Below are positions 27,401 through 39,400 of a stretch of 64,000 bases of DNA, one piece after another. Each line of letters opens with the position of its first letter. Position 1 is the stretch's first letter. The notes beneath the pieces were generated by a model. That model did no database searches. It had not been told where the DNA came from and worked only from the letters and a program-made list of their open reading frames with translations. The translations under genes were made by a program, and so were the position numbers. The stretch is from Trogon surrucura. Lineage: Eukaryota; Chordata; Aves; Trogoniformes; Trogonidae. The DNA is taken from NCBI GenBank assembly GCA_020746105.1, contig CM036624.1, forward strand, positions 26,000,084-26,064,083, given 5' to 3'.

Positions 27401-30400
27401 AGCTACTGTGGAACCACAGGAAAAATTTATCTGCTTCTTTCACACAGTTTACACTTAAGCACTCTTGGCGATTGCACAGAAAAATCTAATCATTCCTACC
27501 CTTCAGAGCACTGCGTCGCTCAGGAGAAAATTCAGACATACAATCTGCAAACCAGATTTGTCCCTAGTTTCGGAAAGCTTCTGCCAGCGGAACCGTCACC
27601 CTGGACGGCAGTTCCAGGAAAGCAGCCATGGGGAAAACATATTGGCACCGAGCAGCCCCAGCCCTCCTGTCCGAGGGAGAGCCCAGATGGGGTCTGCGCA
27701 AACTGCAAAGCCACCTTCAGCCGCTCTGGCTGGCACGTCCCAGCCACGGATTAACTCTGCCCCCTCCGTGATACAACGAGGAGCAGAAAGACCATCTGTT
27801 CTCTCCTCGCACTTAGTCTCCCTCCCAGCGAGGGCAGCAGGCTCAGCTACGCTGGCAGAGTGCAAGTTATACAGACAACAAACTACCTGGGGCCAGATCC
27901 GTGATGAAGGATAGGCTTTTTAGGGGGTTACTCTGACAGCCAGTTGGGCTTTTCTAAGCAGAATGAATGAGTCCAGCTTTGGCTTAAGAACATGCAGTGT
28001 CCCAGGCCAAAAAAAAAGGTCTTTCAGTAAGGGTTAGCTTGATGGGAGTAGTCAAATTCCTGACGTTAAATGCGAGTTCAAACTTTTTACAGAGGAAGTA
28101 CAAGAGGCAGACCACTTCTACAAAACACCCTGGTACACACCTTCTGAAGCTGTACCAATCCAAATGTCTGCTATTTATCATTCATCACTGAAAAAACAGT
28201 AGTCTAATAAACATTTTTTCAATCCTGATAAGAAACATAAAAAGAGTGAGAACATACCATCAATTTAAAGATTATAATCTGTTGAAGATTATTCTGAAAG
28301 ATTAGCAGATTATTTCCTTATCCTTCAGTGACAGTGTCTAAAACTGTACCAATACATGGCCACTATTATTCATATTTTTCCTCTCTATCTGGTCCCTACA
28401 GAATTGATTTTTTTTTTTATTTTTTGCATGGCAATTACACAGCGAATTACACAGAAAACACCAGGGCAAAGTTAAAAGTCCAGCAACAGGGCACAGGAAG
28501 AACGGGCAACATTGTTTCAGTTTTCGAACCTCCATTCCCTTAGTATCAGAACACATTTGGATGTCAGCGAGACTTAGCAACAAATTTTTTTTAACCAGTA
28601 GGAATAAAAATTTAGAAGAGCTATCATATCGTTGAAGCAACTTATGCTAAAGCAACTGTGAATACTGATACTCAACATGTATTCTTCCCTTCCCACAGGA
28701 AAGCAAATTCTAGCCTCCACTGTGGTCTTGCCTTCTCTTGGGAACCAGTGGATTGAATTATCCCTGTCTCAATCCTAGGCAGGGGTGGGAGGTACACTCT
28801 TCCTCTCCAAATTTGATTCTAAATCCTTATTCCTGCCAGTTACCAGAATACTGCTCAGGTAATGCTGTGCTCTCACCAATTCCAGATAGTATGTACAAAC
28901 TGAAATTCCCTAAACAATACTGGCGGTTTCAATTCATATTTTTGGAAGTCTAACGATTTGAACCATTCCTGCATCCCTAAGAACATAAATACAGTTTGGT
29001 TATATACAATTTCAGCTTGCAATGAAAATATATTTGTTCCATTCATGATATGAGAAAATACTGCTTTCAGTGGTCATAAAATGTGGTGCTATACTACAAA
29101 ATACAAACACGCCTTTACACATATAAACACAGTAGGAATTTCCAGCTCATTTTGTAAGAGAACTGCTGCCTGTCTGTATGTTCCAATTTAGATCTGACCT
29201 CTAAGTAGATGACTGAAGAGTTTTCATTCTTTTCAGTTCTTTTTGTTAATATTAGGTAAAGTTGTGGCCAATTTAGCCTTGCTTTTTTAACAGAAAGGGG
29301 CACAATGGAGATGGGCTGTCACCATTCTATGAAAGCTGAACATCCGCAGTTCCCACTGTATTTCACTGGAGCCAACTGAATGAAGTTTAACAGGATTCAA
29401 AAGAAAGTACAACATATCTAAGCCCCGAGCAGACATTCCTCCGACTTCCCTTGTATCCCACTTCCCCCTCCTTTTTCTTTTTTTTCTTCCACCTCAGGGG
29501 ATGCAAAACAGTCTTCTGTGTTTTATTACTTTCTGTTTGTTTCTCCTGCCATTTACCAATACCAACCTTTCATGCAGTCATAGTCTCCTGCCTGCAAAAA
29601 TGCTGAATACATCCCATTTTGCAGTAAATTCTTTGTTTACAGAATTACTTTCTTTTCGAGAAGGATCAATCTTACTACACAGATAATATCCTACAAATTT
29701 CCTACAATAATCTTAGCAGTACTTTGAACACTTTGTTAGATGTATCCAGCATCTGTTATTTCCCCTCCCACAGTTTCTACAGATTTCCGATATCCTTCAC
29801 CAAGCACACAAAAAATCTCATTTTGTACAGTAATATTAAACAGTGTTCAGCAAGCCATCTGTAAATCCACTTCTTTATGTGGTCAGAATCACCTTTTGTA
29901 TTTATTTTTTGTATTTATGTTTTCTTCGCACCCTTTGATGCAATTGTGACTTCCTTGCGCTCCTGTTGCCAGAAATTTACACTCGTCTATTCAAACAGCG
30001 AATTGGATAAAAAAGAAATACCTAGCAATAATGCAATGCTTTGGGAGGTTTTTTTTTGGAGTTAGCTCTTCTCTCACAAGTCACATTTCACTTTTTTGCC
30101 AAAGAGCTAGGGCCTTTAGTATGCTCACTATGAAGCACAACTTCTCCTAGTTGAGCCTTCAGAAAGAAGCAGTGCAGGGAAACATCTGACTGTCTTCCAG
30201 ACCATCATGCATCTTACCAAAATCAACAATAAGGCTTCAAGGGCTTGTATTTAAATAATAAATTTAATAGCTCTATGACAAGAGCTTTGGTCCACCAAAG
30301 ACTTCACTTGAAAAAATTCTCTCCTATTGGGAGGGCTGGGAGAAGAAGACAGAGATCATTTTATGGTCTTTCAGCCATCAGTTATATAAACGTATTGTGA

Positions 30401-33400
30401 GGGCAGAATGCCCCTTTCTCCCACAGCTTTGGACAAGACATGAATTTTCAGTGGCAGAAATCTCTGACCATCTGGAAGGTAATCCCTCAGGCACTCAAAA
30501 AACAAGTGTAAGCTTTTTCACAATATCAAAACGGGGAAGACTAAGAGCATTTGCATGTGCCTTAATACCATATAAAAAAAAAATCAAAACAGTGATGTTG
30601 CATGATCCCTGGAGACTTAACAGTTATGTGCCCAACTCATTTCTGGGGCACAGGGAATGCTAACACATGCTTGGCCACTAAATTCCAAAGACCTAACAGT
30701 CCCATAAACACTGCTTCAAGCTGTTTGCTCTTTGCCCCCCGTCTTTCTGCGTCCTAGTGTATCCCAACAAACATCAACAGCAGCTCTCCTACTTTTGACA
30801 GAAAGTAAATAATAGCAACAGAATTTTATTGAAATTATCTGTGCTGAAAACATGCCAAAATTACATGAAAATATTTCCTGGTCAAACTTATGCCAAATAC
30901 TACAGCTGTCTGCAGTGACAACACACAGCACACAACTACAGAAGTACTTCCAAGAAGAGACATTAATTTGTATTTAGCACGTGGACAGCAAAGCACGGAG
31001 ATCAAACCAGGACCTCCACATAAAGAGCACTACAAAGACTAATGAGCACTTCAGCAGGACTAGAATTACAGAGCAGTCCACTCAACTGCAAAAATAATAG
31101 CACATACAGAAAACATAAGCGAGAACAATTGAAGAAGAAATAACGAGACAAAATAACAATACTACATAGAAGGGGTGTAAAAAGGAGTGGGTAAAGGAAA
31201 ACAAAATCAAAAACCTAAGCTGCACATCCTGTGACTTCTGGATATTCTCAGCTATCCAGACAACGTTAAAATTTACTATATTTACTTATGACCTCCCTCT
31301 AAATCTGCCATGCAACAATTTTAGACATTATCTGTCTACTAGCCAACACTATGATGTGCACCTGTCGACTGGCATGTGCAAGCCACTTATGAAGTACATG
31401 CAACTTCTGGGCTGATTCAAAAGCTGAATTTAATAAAACACCTGACTTGAGAGCTATAGTTTTGCAACAAAAGATTTTTTTTCCACAAAAATAACCCTAA
31501 AAATTCAACAAAAATCATGATTTAAAAAAATCCTTTCAAATGAAAAAATAATGTATTGTTCAAAGCTGCTTTTTAAAACATCTTGCTGAACAGAGACTAT
31601 AATTACCAAGCATAGTACTTTAGTGTATTTAAAGTCTTCCCAACACAATTCATACCTGCAGTTCCTTTTTGATATTGTTAGTCATCCTTATTTATTTTAT
31701 ACTGATGTTATAGTAGTGAAATTTGAGCCCCACATACAATCTTTCCTACTACAGCCTTCGTATTAATTTTAGTTGCATTACCTTGAAAAGTTCTTTTACG
31801 CTAAGAGGTAGAGAAGCACATGTATATGTCCATACACATCTCGATCTATTTTTAGGCAAGCAAAAAAACCTCCCAAATATATTTACAAAATACTTTAAGA
31901 AATATAACACTAATATTTGATAGCAAATATTAGTTCACCTGTCTTTTTTAATCAATGCTGCCACCTGCCGGCACTGGTCCCCTTTCCCGGGCACCGACCC
32001 CCTCCCCTTCCCCCGGGCGCCACCGAGCCCTGCCCCGGCAGGCAGGAGAAACGGGAATTTTTCGGGGAACAAGAGCTCTCCGAATCAATCCCAGGAATGA
32101 CTTATAAAACTTAAAAGAATGATGGATCTGAGACATCTGGTAAAAATGAGTGGTGATGTCAGACGTTTTTAGTTTAAGGAAAGTCCACTGACAGCATTTA
32201 CTAGCCAAAAAAAAAAAAATCATTTGGTTCACGAACTAGATCCCTGTGGATTCAGGAACAAGTTGCCATATTAAGTACATCAAACTGAAAATAACTGGTA
32301 AAAAAGAAGTAAGGACAGGAAAGAGACCGAAAAGACACACACACAAAATATAGATTGAGAGAACACTAGCTATTAATACGCTGCAAATGATCCATTTACT
32401 CACAATTATTCTGTTACACAAGCACCCTTCCTAACACAAGCGGCCAATTTGTTTTAGGAGAACAGTCACTGCCAGTTGTACCACAATTCTTCTTAACAGA
32501 AGTATTAAATACAAAGCCCAATTCTCAAAAGCAATGAAACTAGGACGGTTTTATATGATGCCGTCTTTAATTCACTTCTTACTACCCTCAAGAGAAATAT
32601 TCATCCCAATTTTTATCAACACTTTCTGCTGATACACATCTTCTCCTCCTGATAGGAGCCGAAAAGGAGAAAGTGTTCCGACTGGCTGTACAGTTACAAT
32701 CCAAGTTTAAGCAGACACATTCCCAGTTTATTAGATGAACTACACTCTGCAAGGCTCCTTCTCCAAAGACACAGGACTTCTACTCCTTGATGTTTACTTT
32801 TTGCTTTTTCATGGGGATTTAGACAAAATATTATCAGCTGAAGCCCCAGAACCCCTAGACTGTCAGCTTTTCTGCTAAAATTGGCAGCTACAAACTCAGT
32901 CAGGACTGTCGCAGCCGCAGAACAAGCCCTTTGAAGTGAATACAGCTTAAGATTGAAACTGCTATGAAGAAAGGAAGCAGCAGAGGATTCTTCTTTTTAT
33001 TTTTTAAAGCTCTTACTCACAAATATTCACCTACCAGAATATGGATGGAACGAAAGTCTCTTCTTTTGGTTAATTAGCAGTTGTTCTTTGTGTGAGCCTG
33101 AACCAAAGCCAAAGGAAACTTCAAAGGCCTCACTCGTCAAATGTCATGGCTTGTGCTCAACACAAAACTGCCCGTTCGGAGCTGGGTGTCCAGCTAGAGC
33201 TCACGTGGAGCTTGGGAGTGGGTCTGGATTTGAAGTAATTACTAAGCAACTGTGCAACGAGAGAACAAACTCCTATTGAAAAGATGTGGCAAAGCCACAG
33301 CAGTGCGTTCGAAGAAAACCCGAACAGTCTGCCAGCAGTACAGTCCCGACACATACGTGATCATGCCTCACGTGACAGTATCTTCTTCACCCATTGTCTG

Positions 33401-36400
33401 TGTCATCAGCGGTTTACCTCTTCCGTTCGTTTGGGTTTTAATGCCCTCATCTGAGCACACAACACTTGTAACTTCAACAACAAACAGATCAGGTCTAATG
33501 TGGACTACTTAAGATGGTGTCAGAGCTGAGGCCTGCATTTCCTTTCCCGGTTATGCTCTGTAACACAAATATTCTGTGGCATTCCACTGCTACCAGTACA
33601 GTGGTAGTGTACAACAAAAAGTGTGCAGTGTACAACAAAAAGGGAAAAGGTTATCAAGCCCACACTGAGGAAAGAATAAAACAAAGGAAACAATTCATAA
33701 AAGAATTAAGCAAAGAGACTGTATCAAACATTAAACCAACAAAACCTCTGCAAATCATCTCTTAAGAAAAAGCTGTCACTGGAATGCAATACAGAAAAAT
33801 AGAATTCTGCGACTTAAGATTCTGCATAGATTTTGTCACAGTAAAAAAAAAAATCTGCACACTCAGTAACCAATGTAATACCTCAAAATTTGTGTTAGTG
33901 GTATATATTTGTGATCTGTTGGGTATTTCCTGGTAAATACTTCTTGCAAACCCTTAAGGGGTACAAGTTCAATTCTACGTGACTTTTCTTCCTCACGAAG
34001 GCTTTTAAAACAGTATCAGGCTTGATTATTCATGACTAATTTGGAAAGATTACTCATTTTTAATACGCTTGGTTTAGATCTCTCCTAACGATACCAAAAA
34101 GACTGAACGAGGCTGTGCTAGCCCCATCCTTCCCCAGCTATGTTACATAAGAGTGCAATTTGGGGTGTCACCACCCCTCACATTCCCAAAAGGCATAAAA
34201 TGACTTAACTTACACTGAGGAGGTTAAGGACATGCATTCACATTCGTTCATTCAAGGGTCATTCTTACATTAATTTAAAACAACCTGGGTGGTATCTATT
34301 CAAAGATCACATAATTTGTGAAGTGTTTTTAACACCCTCAGAAACAGGTGTGTGTAATATTTATAATATTCTTTAAACAAAACCAGAGTAACTAGTTCTT
34401 GCAGAGCAGACCCTCCAAAAACTTCTAAAAAACATGAACATTTTTCATTAATAAATTCACTTCAGGCTGCAATTCTTGAATTGTTGTAGCAAAAATAGAT
34501 CTGTCACACCAAGAGGTACCGACCTTAGAATTCTATTCAAGGAATTTATGTAACACTCCACATCACTATCTACACAGCTATACTATAATTTTCCAGCACT
34601 TTTCTACAAGGTCCATACTTTCTTCTCTGTTAAAAACACACTCTTCGTAAACTCTTTCAAAGTGGCAACAAGAAGCTGTGAACTTCTTTGGGAAAATTGA
34701 ATATAGTCTGAATATAGTGTGATGAGTAACTTACCGTTCTACACAAGACCGCTTAAAAACACCACGCGTGTTCCAGCCGTGAGGCAGCATTCCATAAGCT
34801 GCTGCAGTGTGCTTCCGTTCCTAGGTGATCATGTTCTCAAAGACCCACTCAAGCTAAAGGAGAACTACTTAGCTATTAAACCAGCGTGTTCCCATCCCTC
34901 TCGATTTCACAGATTTAAGTTAACTGGAATTGCCATGATAATGTAATACAGCTTTCACTAAATATCAGAACGTTTCACAGGGATAATACGCCTCTCTGTG
35001 CCTAAGTGCCCATTTCTCACCATCGCTTCCATGTGTCCAACTCAGTAGTGTGTCACATATGTAAAAACTCCTCATATAATGGCACCAAACTACCTAAAAA
35101 ATAAAAGCTGAAAATCCCAACCACTCATCTCCAGTTTCAGAAAAGTCATCCAAAACTATTTCTCCCTTTAATTGTCCACAAATTAGAAACCTATGTAGGT
35201 AAGTTTTCATCATGGTTTTTGACTGGCAAAATGTCTTGTTATTTGCCAAAACCTTTTTTATTCTTCAGAGAAAAAACAAGTTTAGTGTCACTAAATACTC
35301 TAAACTAAGAAGTCACAAAATTAGCTTAAGATATATGTGGTTAGTACAAAAGATACAATACAGATAAAAATATAGAATGAAAATAAAATATTAAATACAC
35401 TAGACTGTGTAAGATATTTTTGATTATGAAGAGCAGAGTTACTGTTACCTTTAGAGTAGACTAGACTACTTCAGTTGGAAGGGACCTACAACGATCATCT
35501 AGTTCAACTGCCTGACCAGTTCAGGGCTGACCAAGTTAAAGCACGTTATTAAGGGCATTGTCCAACAGCATTTTAAACACTGACAGACTTGGGGCATCAG
35601 CCACCTCTCTAGGAAGCCTGTTCCAGTGGTGGACCAACCTCTTGGTAAAAGCAAAGCTTCTTAAATCCCACTCTAAACCTCCTCTAAGTACTTTAAAATT
35701 AATAAAACTGCTATCCACTAACCTGTTCTGTGATTTGAGCAACAGTAAATAACAAATCAACAACAAGGTAGGCAATAATTCACACAAATTTATGGGTTGA
35801 AAAGTATTTCATCCCTGGTACATCAGACTAGTGGAAGGTGTCCTTGGCCCCGGCAGGTGGGTTAGAACTGGACGATGTTTAAGGCCCCTCCAACCCAAAC
35901 CATTCTACGATCTATTTCAATCCTTTTTTTTTTTAACATCCTAGAGGACAATATCATGAAACACAAAAGATGTAACAGAAATGGAAGTACAATAATAAAT
36001 AAAGTCTATAGCATGAACACATCTTCCTTTACATGTTCCCAATAGGTGGCAACAGAATACCAAAAATACAAAGTAGTTTATAGTTCCTTCTTCACCCACA
36101 GAGGAATGGAGAAGTTACAACTTCTACCAATGAACTTGCACTAGAAATGTATTCAAATCGATTGTTGCATCTCAGTAACAGGAGTTCTCAGGACAGTTAA
36201 TGTCAAAAGCCAGAGAATTCACAGAACAGAAATAAAAGATTTATTAAAAAGCAGTTGTTACGAAACAACTAACTGATGGCTTATACTCGGAGCTTATCCC
36301 AGGAAGTAAAATATTACAAGCAGAAATTTACATTAAAAAAATGTTTCTGTACATTAAAGAAAAAATTTTAAAGAAGAACGCAAATCTTAGCCCTGGTCTT

Positions 36401-39400
36401 TAGCAGTACTTATTGGCAAGACTGAATAAAGGGGGAAATGTTTTAAACCAGTTTTTAGCTGACAAACCCCAACTTTATCAGTAGTAGCAGGTCCATACTA
36501 ACTACCTGATTCTTTGCTAAGAAATTACAAGAAATCAGAGTTCTTCCTTCCTTGACAGTTATAGAACTATTTTGTTTCTGTAGCACAGAGCTACACAAAT
36601 CAAGTCTAAATAATGACTACTTACTTGCTTTCGAAACCAGGTAAGTCACTGTCCAGATTAATTGTCTCTGTTGTAATTTCCACCTTTCTCACACTGCCAA
36701 AGAAGTCTGTTATCAGAACATTTTGTGGATCTCGCTGAAAGAGATCAGTTCGGTGCCCAGGCGTGGAAACGCACAAACTTTTTGGACAGACCTGAAACTG
36801 GATAACAAGATGGACAATCATATCCTTTACTTTATTCATTAATAGTCTCTACATACACCTTGCAAAATGAAATTGTTATAAAAAGATAAATGCCACATAT
36901 AACTTGCATTAACTTCAGTACAAGCTCCAGCACTGAAAAAAAATTATTGAACAAAAACATTAAAAGGCAGCAACTTCCTGATCCTGTATTTCAGAAAACC
37001 TTTATCTTCACAATTATGATGGTCGAGTTTAGAAATGCTTCTGGGAAAGCCGACTATCAACTACATCTAATCGATTACAAATGTATTTCTGAATATAGAT
37101 GCAGCAATATTGCTATAACCTTCCAAAAAGCACGTGAGTATAAATTATTCATATTTATCAAAGGGAAGCAGGCAGGATTAAACAACTCTCGATAAGTAGC
37201 TAATAGTACAGGCTTTGAAAAGAAGCAAGAATTTACATTTTGATTGAAAAAAAAAATCTCCTATCCTTATTCTGCAAATTAATGCAGAATTAGAATCTTC
37301 AAATATCAAAGGTGTTTTATGTACATTAAGTTCACAGAGGCACCCCGTAAAACCTACAAATTAGCTATATACCTTATTTTACCTAAGTATTTTGTCTACA
37401 TATCAGATCCACTATATCCAATACATATGCAACACCTGGAAGACAAGAACAGCACTAACAAACTGTTTTCAATGGACTCAAGTATGTATAATGGTACATT
37501 AGCAGAAAATAAGTAGACATAACAGTGGCAGACTGGTTGCAGCATTTCGAATATCTGACAAGACAGCACGCCTATTAAAGAACAAGATTGTCATGTAGCC
37601 AGTAGATATTCAAGGCAAATCCAATGCATTTTGGACACAATGCCTTTTTGCACAAGCCCTGCCACACTCGGCGCAGAAGTCTCTAACACTTCCAATTTAG
37701 ACAGATTCCATATTTCAGGTATCTTGTATTGCACATAAGGTATTATAATAAATAATAATTGGTTTGGTTTTTTTATCAATAATACTACATAGCCTGAAGT
37801 GCCATAAGATGCAACCCAAGGCCTCACTCGCCCTAGCCAACTTGATGAGCTTAGAAAGCTGAGTTCATGTGTCAATCATTAAAAGGCACTTCACAGCAAA
37901 ACACACAACCCTACTGGGCCCAGGAGCCAGACACGTACTCCTGCCAGGCAGAGGCACTGGCTCTACAGCGCTCTGGACAGCTTCATGAGCAAATGTTGCT
38001 GTAGGTTATGTGAGTCCTTGTACGCTCCAGCAACAAAAAACATTTACTAGAACAAATTAATGTACAGGACTATGAAGAATATTCTCCACATGGGCACTCA
38101 TGCTCCTTAAACTTAAGTTCTCTAAGTGATTTTCACAAACAGGTCCATCAGTCACTCGATCTAGAGCTCACATACCCAGTTACATCATGGATCAGCTCTT
38201 AGAAAGCTGCCTTCTTCGGACAGAGTCACAAGTCCAGTTTGTTCAATGCAGATGCAGCCTCAGTTATCCCAGATTGACTAACTAAACCTGTGAGTTTCAT
38301 TCCCTACTTCTTAGCAGAAATTCTGTGCTTAGCCTGACACAAAATGCACAGGCTTGTGAGGCTCCTCCTTTCAGGACAACAGAGTTACACATTTAAAGTT
38401 TTCCAGAGGGGAAACAAATGTACCTGGCTTTTCTTCAGAGAAGATAGATTCTATCTTCCCATTCCTCCCTTCTGCTCCATTACAGTTTCTCTTCCACACC
38501 TCGCCTTTTTTGTTTAAGCCTGTAAGCACGTGGCCTGAGGCTGCTGGTCCAGGGAGATTTCACCTCACTTTCACCTTTACCTTAACTGAAGCATACAAGC
38601 ACACATATCCACCAAGATCTTTTTTAATGATTCCCAACTCTCTCGCTGGCAGAGTCACAGAGCTGGTAAAGACAAGACAGGGGCAGATCAAATCTCTCCG
38701 TTATCCTCCCTGTGAAGTGAAAATGAACTACTCATCAACATCATGCTTCCCATATAAAGCCACTGTCAACGCACACAAATCCTCTCAAGTTTCAGTTGCA
38801 CCAAACTGCAATCAATTTTCTTTAACTCTGCTCCAACTAAGGTCACAAACATAAAAACTAAGTCTCTGAGGTAAGCTATAAAAGCTAAGTATTTGTTTTA
38901 ATCCTGCTATTTGATGCATAATTCTATGCTGCAGTTACATCATTAAGTCCCTCTTCCAAGCTCCCAAGAGAGTGTGTCCCAAAAAAACTGCATCAGCACT
39001 GCAAGTGGGAAATTGATACTCCACCCAACAATTTCTAATCTGTCCCACAACAATTTACTACCATAAGCAGTTGAGATGAATCTTGAACAAAAACGTGCAA
39101 TGGCACTAAGAAAACAATTTCAGTATTAGAAACCTACTTGTCCTTTACCGGTGTGAAAAAAGGACTGCAAAGCAGCAGACTAGCACTAATAACTGAGATC
39201 TTCTGATGCAAAAAAAAGGCAAATGCTGGCTAAATGCAATACATTTGTTCACGTGTTGATTTTTTCCAATTTTTTTAAAAATAATATACCACTCAAATAA
39301 AGCTAAACAATTTCCCGAAACGGGAATTTCATCCTGACTTTTCTTAACAACGTTTTTAGCTCCTAGAATCATAGAGCTGTCAAGGTTGGAAGGGACCTTA

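Noticed and set aside
38510-38854. 114-codon plus-strand frame in intron 8
   Set aside because: No recognisable family, antisense in an intron, low complexity of motifs.
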